Source: Corynebacterium glaucum | Lineage (GTDB): Bacteria; Actinomycetota; Actinomycetes; Mycobacteriales; Mycobacteriaceae | Direction of reading: 5' to 3' | Assembly: GCF_002287505.1 (NCBI RefSeq) | Contig: NZ_CP019688.1 | Location: forward strand, 496,001 to 560,000 | DNA length: 64,000 bases | Shown: one piece after another, positions 54,586 to 62,206 of the stretch | Numbering within the stretch: the first letter of the stretch is position 1 | Layout: the number at the start of each line of letters is the position of its first letter | The notes under the pieces: model-generated | The model's database searches: none | What the model was told of the DNA's origin: nothing | What the model saw: only the letters and a program-made list of their open reading frames with translations | Translations under genes and position numbers: made by a program

Positions 54586-55884
54586 CTACTGGGCCTGCTT
54601 GATGGCGGCAGCCATATCCTTGGTGGCGTCATCGACGCTCTTGCCAGAGGTAAGCGCTGCGTAAGCGTTGTCCTGGACGGCCTTGGAGATCGCCGGGTAG
54701 AACGGGGAAACTGGGCGTGGCTTCGCGTTTTCCAGGGATTCTTTCAATGCCGGCAGGTACGGATGCTCCTTGATCAGGTCTTCATTGTCGTAGATGGAGG
54801 CCAGCACCGGCGGGAAGGATGCTTCTGCGAAGGAAAGCTGATTCTCCTCTGAAATAATGAACTCGATGAAATCGCGGGCGGTTGCCTTGTGCTTGGAGTT
54901 CACATTGATGCCGTTGTTGTAGCCGCCGAGGGTAGACACGCCGACCCCCTTTTCTCCAACGAGTGGCTGCACCTCGAAGTTCAGGCCTGCTTCCTCGGAG
55001 TTGGAGTACATGTACGGCCAGTTGATGGCGAACGCGGTGTTGCCTTCGGTGAAGGCCAGGTTGGTCTCCTCTTCGGTTGCTGCAGTGGAGGCGGAGGCGA
55101 TGGTGCCTTCCTTGTATGCATCAACAAGAGCTTGCAGGCCGGCCTTCGCCTCTGCGGATTCGACGGTCGGCTGTCCGGAATCGTCAATAACTTCGCTGCC
55201 CCAACCGTGGATGAAGTCGAGCGTGTTCACGGTGAGACCTTCATACTGCTTGAGCTGGGTGGTCAGGCAATCTGCGTCGCCTTCCATCGCCTCGCAGGCA
55301 GATTTGATGTCGGCGAAGGTGTCCGGTGCCTCCGGAATCATGTCCACGTTGCGGAACAGCAGCTGGCCGTTGGTGTTCTGCGGCAGGGCGTAGAGAGTGC
55401 CGTTGTAGGTTGCGGAGTCCACCGTGGATTGCAGCAGCTCGGACGTGTCGATCTTGTAGTCGCCCTCGAGCGGCTCGAGCCACTGGTTTGCGGCGAAGTC
55501 GGCGGTCCAGACAACGTCGAGCGCCATTACGTCGTAGTCGGAGTTACCGGCCTGCAGGGACTGCACGAGGGTGTCTCGCTGGTCGTCCGCCTCACCAGCG
55601 AGCTCACTGAGCGTGACTTCCTCGTCCGGGTGCTCTTCGTTCCACTTCTCAATGATCGGGATGACCTTGTCTGTGTCGTTCCGGCCCATAGCGAACGTAA
55701 TGGGTCCGCGATCCTCGCCAGTAGCGGCCTTGTCGCCGTCTTTGGTGGACACGGCAGTCGCGGTGTCGGTTGCAGTTTTGGTCTCAGTGGTGTCGCCGTC
55801 GTTGGAGCAGGCCACCAAGGTGGCGGAGCTGAGTGCGAGAGCACAGATGGCAGCGCCAGTCTGGCGGGTTGCAAGCTTTTTCAT
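54586..55884 (-). CDS. tusE: Sugar-binding lipoprotein (trehalose/maltose type)
   Basis: A 432-residue family-1 solute-binding protein. Signal peptide MKKLATRQTGAAICALALSSATLVAC with lipobox Cys26, an acidic Thr-rich linker, then the binding domain. FAINWPYMYSNSEEAG and STLGGYNNGINVNSKHK resemble LpqY. It would capture trehalose or a related sugar at the outer face of the membrane. It is the first gene of the operon, with AAAGGTCTGTG before the ATG. No ATPase gene follows or precedes it here. Confidence 0.87.
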   Translation of the reverse strand: MKKLATRQTGAAICALALSSATLVACSNDGDTTETKTATDTATAVSTKDGDKAATGEDRGPITFAMGRNDTDKVIPIIEKWNEEHPDEEVTLSELAGEADDQRDTLVQSLQAGNSDYDVMALDVVWTADFAANQWLEPLEGDYKIDTSELLQSTVDSATYNGTLYALPQNTNGQLLFRNVDMIPEAPDTFADIKSACEAMEGDADCLTTQLKQYEGLTVNTLDFIHGWGSEVIDDSGQPTVESAEAKAGLQALVDAYKEGTIASASTAATEEETNLAFTEGNTAFAINWPYMYSNSEEAGLNFEVQPLVGEKGVGVSTLGGYNNGINVNSKHKATARDFIEFIISEENQLSFAEASFPPVLASIYDNEDLIKEHPYLPALKESLENAKPRPVSPFYPAISKAVQDNAYAALTSGKSVDDATKDMAAAIKQAQ

Positions 55885-55998
55885 ACACAGACCTTTCGAA
55901 TCGGAGGTGCCTTTAATCTAGAAGACCCAGGAATCCGAAAACGCCCAATTTGGTTGTTTACCCGACAATGGGGGTAGAGCTGGGGGAATGCCGGGAGA

Positions 55999-56697
55999 TT
56001 AACCCGCAGTTAAGAATCGCGTTACCTTCTCTATCTGTGCGATCTCGTTCATCCGATTCGTCGAAACCAACCCGGCGGCAACTACCACCGAGCCCCCCGC
56101 AGCCAGGGGTGCGAGCACCGCATGTTCGAACTCATCCGTGGTGCTCCAGTGCGGCACCAAGTAGCGCTCGGCACCAAGCTCGTCCCGCGCAAATGTGCTG
56201 AGCTCCGGGCTTTCACCGAAGTACTGGTCGCCGTAGAAGCGGACGGTCGGCCCGAAGTCGATGGTGCCAGGGGGAAGGGCACCTCCGGCTTCCACAACGC
56301 CGCGACCGAACGCATCGTCAGAGACCACGACACAGTCGCACTCCGGAATGCCGTTCCAGGTGTCAGCGCCTGCAAGTGAGGTGAAGACGACGGTGGGGTT
56401 GTGCGTCGGACCGTCGAAACTCGGACCGTCGAAATTCGAACCGTCGAAACGCGGAATGCGCGAGGAGTTGTAAGTGCCGAGGGCGATGACCGTGGCCTGC
56501 CATGACACGGGCAGGTCAATGAGCACAGAGGAATCGTCTTCTAGCTCGAATTCCTCGTCGAGCAGGTTCGCGACCTTGCTTGCCCAGTTCTCTAGCGTCT
56601 GGCCCGAGAATTCCATGCGGGTGCCGCGCGCGTCGTTGTAAACGGTCAGGCGCGGCGATGCCGGGTCAGCGCGCAGGAGTGGGGAAAGCAGGCTCAT
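55999..56697 (-). CDS. TIGR03089 family protein
   Basis: A 232-residue protein of the actinobacterial TIGR03089 family, related to the N-terminal part of AMP-forming ligases but lacking the ATP-binding motifs. Typical parts are YNDARGTRMEFSGQTLENWASKVANLL and LIDLPVSWQATVIALG. Residues about 80-95 contain an extra FDG repeat (FDGSNFDGPSFDG) from three 15-bp units at 56408-56452. The function is unknown. It follows the LCP gene by 19 bases in the same direction, so it may act in the same envelope process. Confidence 0.8.
   Translation of the reverse strand: MSLLSPLLRADPASPRLTVYNDARGTRMEFSGQTLENWASKVANLLDEEFELEDDSSVLIDLPVSWQATVIALGTYNSSRIPRFDGSNFDGPSFDGPTHNPTVVFTSLAGADTWNGIPECDCVVVSDDAFGRGVVEAGGALPPGTIDFGPTVRFYGDQYFGESPELSTFARDELGAERYLVPHWSTTDEFEHAVLAPLAAGGSVVVAAGLVSTNRMNEIAQIEKVTRFLTAG
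56408..56452 (-). repeat. Three tandem 15-bp units
   Basis: Units GGACCGTCGAAACTC (plus strand) at 56408, 56423 and 56438, in frame in the TIGR03089 gene. Confidence 0.85.
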
Positions 56698-56716
56698 GCC
56701 CGCCAGCGTAGACCAA

Positions 56717-58294
56717 TTAATTCACGCAGCGCGGGCCCGAGCCGCCGGCGGTGATTTCGGGTGCGACCTCGGCCTCGCCGAAATCAGCGCCAGGCGTGCC
56801 GACGGGCTCTTGGAACTCAACCTGATTGTCAGCGTCAAGGGCGCCGGGCCCGGTGTAATCGTCGGCGATAACAAGGGCGATGCTGCCCGGTTCCAAGTTC
56901 GGGTTTGCGCTCACCGGCAGACCGCCGAGCGCGCGCGCCAGCTCCCGCGCGGCCGAATCATTCTCATCGGCTGCAACGACTTGGGAGAACGAGTAGAGGC
57001 CCTCCATCGCATTGGAAACGTCAACCACATTCACGTTTGCGGTTCGCAGGTGGTCTGCAACGGCGCTCGCCTGTCCCGAGATGGTGCCAGCGTTAAGTAC
57101 GTAAACATCGTGACCTTGCAGCTGCGTGCCGATCGCCGGTGCCGTCGTCTGCGGCGTCGTTTCCTGCTCCTCGGGCGGATTCACCTGCTCATCCATAAAC
57201 CGGTGCACCTGACCGACATCGACGGTGACGATGGATTCGCCAAGGTCGCCCACGCCGTTGACGGAGGTTACCGGAATGGTGGTGAAGGTGACATCGCCAC
57301 CAGCCAAACCGGACATCTGCTGGGCAAAGCCCATGATGTCCCAACCCTGGTCCAGTGTGAGCGAGCGCTCGGCGGCATTCGCTAGGTCTCGCAGTCGCGC
57401 GGGATTGGTCAGGGTGCCAGCGGAAAGCGTCTTCTGCACTAGGGAAGCCATGTACGACTGCTGGCGGACAATGCGGTCGAGGTCCCCACGGGGCAGGTCG
57501 TGGCGCTGGCGTACGAACGACAGTGCCTGGGCGCCGCTGAGCGTCTGCACGCCTGCGGGGAAATCGGCACCTGAAAGCGGCTCCTGCACGGCCTCGTTCA
57601 AGCACACTTCGACGCCGCCGACCGCATCGGTGAGCAGAGCAAAGCCGAGAAGCCCGACCTGCGCGTAGTGGTCGACTTCCACCCCGGTGAGATCGGCAAC
57701 CGCCTCGATGAGCCCCTCCTGGCCTGCGCGGGCAACCTGCTGCTCAAGGGCCTTGCCCTCGGACATGCCGGATTCCGTGAGTTCTTCACGCTTTTCCAAC
57801 GCGTGCGCGCCGTACACACCGTTGATCTTGAGATTGCCGTAATCATCCGTGTGCACGTACGTGTCGCGGGGGATGGAGACCGCCGTTGCGCGCGAGCCGT
57901 CTTCCGGAATGCGAACAACCATGATCGTGTCAGTATTAATCTCGCCGTCTGCGATGCCAGCGTTGAGCCGCGCTAACTCCTCCTCGGACAGCGGGTTGCC
58001 CTGGGCATCGGTGCGGGAATCGGAGCCAACAAGCAGGATGTCGACGGCACCGTCGAGGACTGCCTCGTTGCCTCCTTTACCTCCGTGGCGCTGAGACTGG
58101 AGCTCCAGCTCGGATGCGCTGAGCTGGTTGCTGAGCCGCCCCACGGTGGCATAACCGACACCGGAAACAAGGATCGCTGCAGCTGAAAGGAACGCGAGCA
58201 CCCACTTCACGACGGGGTGTCCAACCTGGCTGACGTCCCTCACACGGGAGGGTGCCGGCTGGATGTCGCGAGCGCGCCTCGAGTTGTCCGTCAC
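56717..58294 (-). CDS. lcpA: LytR-CpsA-Psr family protein (arabinogalactan/glycan ligase)
   Basis: A 525-residue type II membrane protein. One transmembrane helix near the start (VVKWVLAFLSAAAILVSGVGYA), then the LCP domain (DILLVGSDSRTD, NTDTIMVVRIP, SIPRDTYV, RQRHDLPRGDLDRIVRQQ) and a C-terminal LytR_C domain (HDVYVLNAGTISGQASAVADHL). It transfers a lipid-linked glycan, most likely arabinogalactan, to peptidoglycan. I chose the GTG at 58294: a TATACT box (58303-58308) lies 8 bases upstream, and the longer frame to 58357 would cross the divergent wbbL start. Confidence 0.9.
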   Translation of the reverse strand: MTDNSRRARDIQPAPSRVRDVSQVGHPVVKWVLAFLSAAAILVSGVGYATVGRLSNQLSASELELQSQRHGGKGGNEAVLDGAVDILLVGSDSRTDAQGNPLSEEELARLNAGIADGEINTDTIMVVRIPEDGSRATAVSIPRDTYVHTDDYGNLKINGVYGAHALEKREELTESGMSEGKALEQQVARAGQEGLIEAVADLTGVEVDHYAQVGLLGFALLTDAVGGVEVCLNEAVQEPLSGADFPAGVQTLSGAQALSFVRQRHDLPRGDLDRIVRQQSYMASLVQKTLSAGTLTNPARLRDLANAAERSLTLDQGWDIMGFAQQMSGLAGGDVTFTTIPVTSVNGVGDLGESIVTVDVGQVHRFMDEQVNPPEEQETTPQTTAPAIGTQLQGHDVYVLNAGTISGQASAVADHLRTANVNVVDVSNAMEGLYSFSQVVAADENDSAARELARALGGLPVSANPNLEPGSIALVIADDYTGPGALDADNQVEFQEPVGTPGADFGEAEVAPEITAGGSGPRCVN

Positions 58295-58358
58295 AGGCGG
58301 AGAGTATACGGCACCGCTAGCTATATCTTTGCGTTCGCTGAGTAAGCTATTGCCCATT

Positions 58359-59267
58359 GTGAATAAGGCAGCAAATGATGGGACTTTCGGTCAGGCCCCG
58401 CTCGCGGTGGTGGCCGTGACCTACTCTCCAGGGCGCCATCTGGAAGAGCTGGTCGCTTCTCTGGAGACGGCTACGAGCACTGGCACAGTATTACTGTGCG
58501 CGGATAACGGGTCGCGCGACGGCGCACCCCAGTCTGCGGCAGCAAACCACCCGACCGTCGATTGGTTCTCCACCGAGGGCAACATTGGTTACGGTGCGGC
58601 GATTAATGCGGCCGTCGCAAAGCTGCGGGCGAAACGGGATCGTGGCGAGATCAACCCGAATTACTTTTTGGTGGCCAATCCGGATGTGACGTTCGCTGAA
58701 GGGGCCGTCGATAAGCTTTTGTTCTGTCTTGACCGGGCCCCGCGGGCTGGTGCTGCCGGCCCGCGCATCGAGGAGGCTGATGGTTCGACATACCCGAGCG
58801 CGCGCGAAGTGCCCGGGCTGGTGACGGGGATTGGCCACGCGCTGCTCGGGCAGGTGTGGCCGCGCAATCCGTTCACCGCTCGCTATCGGGCAGGTGCGGA
58901 TATGTCGGTGCAGCGTACAGCGGGCTGGCTTTCCGGCTCGTGCCTCCTGGTGCGATGGGAAGCGTTTGAAGAAATCGGCGGCTTCGATGAGCGCTATTTC
59001 ATGTACCTCGAGGACATCGATTTCGGCGATCGACTCACCCGTGCGGGTTGGGAAAATCTGTATTGCCCTGCGTCGGTGATCCAGCATGACCAGGGCCACG
59101 CAGCGCACAAACATGCAAGGGTGACGGTGCCGGCGCACCACGAATCTGCGTTCCGTTTCCAGCGCGACAGGCACCCGCACTGGTGGCAAGCGCCGATCCG
59201 TGGGGCGCTGTGGCTGGGGTTGCAACTGCGCAGCGTCGTGTCGTTGCGTCGCGGGGCAAAGCCGTAG
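58359..59267 (+). CDS. wbbL: Rhamnosyltransferase WbbL-type (arabinogalactan linker)
   Basis: A 302-residue GT2 glycosyltransferase. The nucleotide-sugar region is VVAVTYSPGRHLEELVASLE and LCADNGSRDG; GWLSGSCLLVRWEAFEEIGGFDERYFMYLEDIDF holds the catalytic acids. In mycolata WbbL adds rhamnose to decaprenyl-PP-GlcNAc to build the linker of arabinogalactan. Position beside an LCP ligase supports this. The GTG at 58359 precedes NKAANDGTFG. The next gene, manC, is 50 bases downstream. Confidence 0.9.
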   Translation: MNKAANDGTFGQAPLAVVAVTYSPGRHLEELVASLETATSTGTVLLCADNGSRDGAPQSAAANHPTVDWFSTEGNIGYGAAINAAVAKLRAKRDRGEINPNYFLVANPDVTFAEGAVDKLLFCLDRAPRAGAAGPRIEEADGSTYPSAREVPGLVTGIGHALLGQVWPRNPFTARYRAGADMSVQRTAGWLSGSCLLVRWEAFEEIGGFDERYFMYLEDIDFGDRLTRAGWENLYCPASVIQHDQGHAAHKHARVTVPAHHESAFRFQRDRHPHWWQAPIRGALWLGLQLRSVVSLRRGAKP

Positions 59268-59317
59268 CAGGCAGAGTAGAGAGCAAACAGCAGAGGATCT
59301 TGGAGCGAGGAAACAGC

Positions 59318-60415
59318 ATGGTTGAACACACCACTGAAACGCGTGCCGCTGAAGTTGATGCGGTGATCTTGGTCGGCGGGCAGGGCACACGGCTGCGGCC
59401 GCTCACGGTTTCCACGCCGAAGCCGATGCTGCCGACGGCGGGTCATCCGTTCTTGAGCCACCTGCTGGCGCGCATCGCGAAGGCCGGTATGCGACACGTG
59501 GTGTTGGGTACTTCTTACAAGGCGGAGGTGTTCGAGGAGTACTTCGGCGACGGCTCGGAGCTTGGCCTGGAGATCGAGTACGTCGTGGAGGAGGAGGCGC
59601 TGGGCACCGGCGGCGCGATCCGCAACGTATACGACCGCCTGCGCTACGACACTGCGATGGTGTTCAACGGTGACGTGCTCTCGGGTGCGGATCTCGGCGC
59701 GATTCTGAACACGCACATTGAGGGCGACGCGGATGTGACCCTGCATCTCGTGCGGGTGCCGGATCCGCGCGCGTTCGGTTCGGTACCGACCGACGCGGAG
59801 GGGCGCGTGCTCGAGTTCCTGGAGAAGACGGAGGATCCGCCGACCGACCAGATCAACGCCGGCTGCTATGTGTTCAAACGCGAGGTGATCGCGGGCATCG
59901 ATGCCGGACGCGTGATCTCCGTTGAGCGCGAAGTGTTCCCGGGCTTGCTATCCGACGGCGCGCGGGTCCTCGGCCACGTCGATTCCTCCTACTGGCGCGA
60001 CATGGGTCGCCCAAGCGACTTCGTGCAGGGCTCATCGGACTTGGTGCGCGGTATCGCGTACTCGCCGTTGCTGGAGGGCAAGACGGGCGAATCGCTTGTC
60101 GACGCCTCGTCTGGCGTGTCTGGAGGGGTCATTCTCGTCGGAGGCACGTCGATTGGGCGCGGCTGCGTCATCGGTGCCGGCTCGCGTATCGACGATTCGG
60201 TGTTGTTCGATGGCGTGACGGTGGAGCCCGGAGCCGTCGTGCGCAATTCCATCATCGCCGCGGGAGTGCGCATCGGCGCGAACGTGCGCATCCAAGATTG
60301 CGTGATCGGCGAAGGTGCGTCTATCGGCGCACGGTGCGAGCTTGAGGGCGGCATGCGCGTCTGGCCAGGCGTGAACATTCCCGACTCCGGAGTGCGTTTC
60401 TCACCCGATGCATAA
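59318..60415 (+). CDS. manC: Mannose-1-phosphate guanylyltransferase
   Basis: A 365-residue sugar-nucleotidyl transferase. GGQGTRLRPLTVSTPKPMLP is the nucleotide-binding signature; the C-terminal third is a left-handed beta-helix of hexapeptide repeats (SVLFDGVTVEPGAVVRN). It makes GDP-mannose for mannan, lipomannan and glycolipids, from the product of ManB encoded further along. GAGCGAGGAA lies before the ATG. It is in the wbbL operon. Confidence 0.9.
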   Translation: MVEHTTETRAAEVDAVILVGGQGTRLRPLTVSTPKPMLPTAGHPFLSHLLARIAKAGMRHVVLGTSYKAEVFEEYFGDGSELGLEIEYVVEEEALGTGGAIRNVYDRLRYDTAMVFNGDVLSGADLGAILNTHIEGDADVTLHLVRVPDPRAFGSVPTDAEGRVLEFLEKTEDPPTDQINAGCYVFKREVIAGIDAGRVISVEREVFPGLLSDGARVLGHVDSSYWRDMGRPSDFVQGSSDLVRGIAYSPLLEGKTGESLVDASSGVSGGVILVGGTSIGRGCVIGAGSRIDDSVLFDGVTVEPGAVVRNSIIAAGVRIGANVRIQDCVIGEGASIGARCELEGGMRVWPGVNIPDSGVRFSPDA

Positions 60416-60726
60416 GCGACACGCCGGATCGGTCAACTTGTGACCTAGTGCGGGGGACAGTACTACATCTTGTACCCCCTCCGTTCACCCCCGGGAGGGT
60501 CCTAACGATACTCCTGTGACTGGTGTGACTCAGGAGATTGTTTTGCTGGGATATCCATAAGATTGAACCAAGATCTCCCTACCAAGGTTGCAGTCATTTG
60601 GCGTTCCGGTGTCTAATCGCATTGGTGTAAGTCACCGCAGTCAGCACCGGCCTTTACCAGCAGGTTGGCGCAGGCAAACGGCGAAAATGTAATTGATATT
60701 CTTCGACAACGGAAGCAAGGGAGGGC
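60416..60726 (+). promoter_or_regulatory. Long upstream region of the whiB gene
   Basis: 311 bases without a gene. A CCCTCC...GGAGGG stem-loop (60477-60482 with 60494-60499) follows manC and may end its transcript. A TATTCT box (60697-60702) and a GGGAGGG ribosome-binding site (60719-60724) belong to the whiB gene. The rest shows no clear feature, but whiB2-type genes often carry long regulated leaders. Confidence 0.5.
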
Positions 60727-61026
60727 GTGAAGGCTATGGCTGATGACGCCATTCTCCGTGGCGCTGCCGCGGGAGGAATGACCCTGGATGAGCTGTTCGG
60801 CACCGTCGAGCAGGAGTGGCAAGACCAAGCGCTTTGCGCCCAGACCGACCCGGAGGCGTTCTTCCCTGAAAAGGGTGGTTCGACCCGTGAAGCGAAGCGC
60901 ATCTGCAAAGCGTGCGCGGTGCGAGACGAGTGCCTCGAGTACGCGCTTGAGCACGACGAACGCTTCGGGATCTGGGGCGGGCTGAGCGACCGCGAGCGCC
61001 GCCGCCTGAAGAAGCAGCTGGGCTAG
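60727..61026 (+). CDS. whcD: WhiB-family iron-sulfur transcription factor (WhiB2/WhcD-like)
   Basis: A protein of 99 residues. The four Cys that hold a [4Fe-4S] cluster are in ALCAQTD, KRICKACAVRDEC, followed by the GIWGG turn and basic tail SDRERRRLKK. WhiB2/WhcD proteins control septation in actinobacteria. Start is GTG 60727 or the ATG at 60736 (MADDAIL); GGGAGGG favours the first. Location between manC and manB is conserved in corynebacteria and mycobacteria. Confidence 0.93.
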   Translation: MKAMADDAILRGAAAGGMTLDELFGTVEQEWQDQALCAQTDPEAFFPEKGGSTREAKRICKACAVRDECLEYALEHDERFGIWGGLSDRERRRLKKQLG

Positions 61027-61047
61027 TTTACGCTGCGACTCGCATTG

Positions 61048-61079
61048 GTGCTGAGCACCACAAACTGAAGCTCAGCACC
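61048..61079. terminator. Stem-loop between convergent whiB and zincin-like genes
   Basis: GGTGCTGAGC (61048-61057) pairs exactly with GCTCAGCACC (61070-61079). No T tract; probably ends transcripts from both sides. Confidence 0.6.
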
Positions 61080-61093
61080 ACAACCTATTGTGG

Positions 61094-61576
61094 CTACCAG
61101 GGAAAGTCCGGGTCGACATCTCGGGGGTCGAGATTCAGGTAGTTCGCCACCAGAGCAGTCAGGATCCAAGTGAGCAGCTCGGAGCGCTCTTCGGGGGTAC
61201 GCGACCGCTGCTCCACAGGGCGGCGAAACACAACAAACCTCGCTCGGGTGGGGTTTCCATAGCAGTCAACGCCGGCTTGTAGCACGCGCCCAAGGGGGAC
61301 TGGGCCGTCGGCGACAATCTCATCCGGCAGCACCGACATATCAGCGCGCAGGCGCATCCGCGGAATGGTGTCCACCGCTAGATCTACTCCGGAGAGCTGA
61401 TCAAAATACGCGTTGTGCAGCGGCGCATAGGTCTCCAGCACCAACTGGTCGAATGCCATAGAGCGTGTCCGATATCGTGGCACACCCACAGGAAGCACCG
61501 GCCCGCGTACGCCGCGTCCGTGCCGGTCGCGGCCAGGGCGCAGGTGTAGCGGTGTGTTCGAAGATCCGGGGTGCAT
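61094..61576 (-). CDS. Zincin-like (PF06262-type) family protein without HExxH
   Basis: A 160-residue protein resembling mycobacterial Rv3259: RGPVLPVGVPRYRTRS near the start, FDQLVLETYAPLHNAYFDQL, DTIPRMRLRAD, ARFVVFRRPVEQRSR and a C-terminal DPDFPW. Homologues are annotated as metallopeptidase family, but no HExxH is present, so it is unlikely to be a protease. The ATG at 61576 has TAGCAT (61585-61590) 8 bases upstream, which supports this start. It is divergent from the DUF3499 gene. Confidence 0.78.
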   Translation of the reverse strand: MHPGSSNTPLHLRPGRDRHGRGVRGPVLPVGVPRYRTRSMAFDQLVLETYAPLHNAYFDQLSGVDLAVDTIPRMRLRADMSVLPDEIVADGPVPLGRVLQAGVDCYGNPTRARFVVFRRPVEQRSRTPEERSELLTWILTALVANYLNLDPRDVDPDFPW

Positions 61577-61671
61577 AGCACCCAATGCTAAGACTCGCGC
61601 TCGACGCACAGACCCCGGCACGCCGCACCTCCACTACACAAAACTCAAGCCGGGGTTTAGACTTGGCCAGC

Positions 61672-62196
61672 GTGAATACTTTCCGTCGATGCTGCCGGCC
61701 AGGGTGCGGCCGGCCCGCTGTAGCCACACTCGTTTACGCCTACGCGGAATCGACGGCGGTTGTCGGCCCCCTCGCGCCGGTCGCCGACCCGCACGCATGG
61801 GACCTCTGTGAGCGTCATTCCGCGCACATCACTGCCCCAGTCGGGTGGGAGATGGTGCGCGTCGAGCAGATCGACATCACTGACGACGAGCTGGATGCCA
61901 TGGACGACGCTGACCTCACCGCGCTGGCAGAGGCGGTGCGCGAGGCGGGCCGCGTCACTACCGGCCTCGTGGACACTTCCCAGGACCCCATTGAGTACGG
62001 CGCCACCCACGATTTCAACGATCCGGAGACCTCGAACCACCCGGTTCACCGCACAAAGCGCGTGGAAGAGCAGGCGGCGGCTGACCGGGCCGCGCGCCGC
62101 TCGCACTTGCGCATCGTGCCAGACCCCGCTGACCCGTCTGCAACAAACGGCGCGTCTGCTTCGACCCGCCAGGATCCGGGGGGCCAGGCGGACTAA
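61672..62196 (+). CDS. DUF3499 family protein
   Basis: A 174-residue protein. CCRPGCGRPAVATLVYAYAEST at the start and LCERHS further on make a probable zinc ribbon; the rest is acidic and then basic, low complexity. It sits before manB in mycolata and has no known function. The GTG at 61672 has TAGACT (61658-61663) 8 bases upstream, so it is probably leaderless. Confidence 0.85.
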   Translation: MNTFRRCCRPGCGRPAVATLVYAYAESTAVVGPLAPVADPHAWDLCERHSAHITAPVGWEMVRVEQIDITDDELDAMDDADLTALAEAVREAGRVTTGLVDTSQDPIEYGATHDFNDPETSNHPVHRTKRVEEQAAADRAARRSHLRIVPDPADPSATNGASASTRQDPGGQAD

Positions 62197-62206
62197 GCTA
62201 TCCCGC

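Noticed and set aside
58295..58357. Longer N-terminus for the LCP protein
   Set aside because: It would run up to the divergent wbbL start; a TATACT box directly precedes the GTG at 58294.
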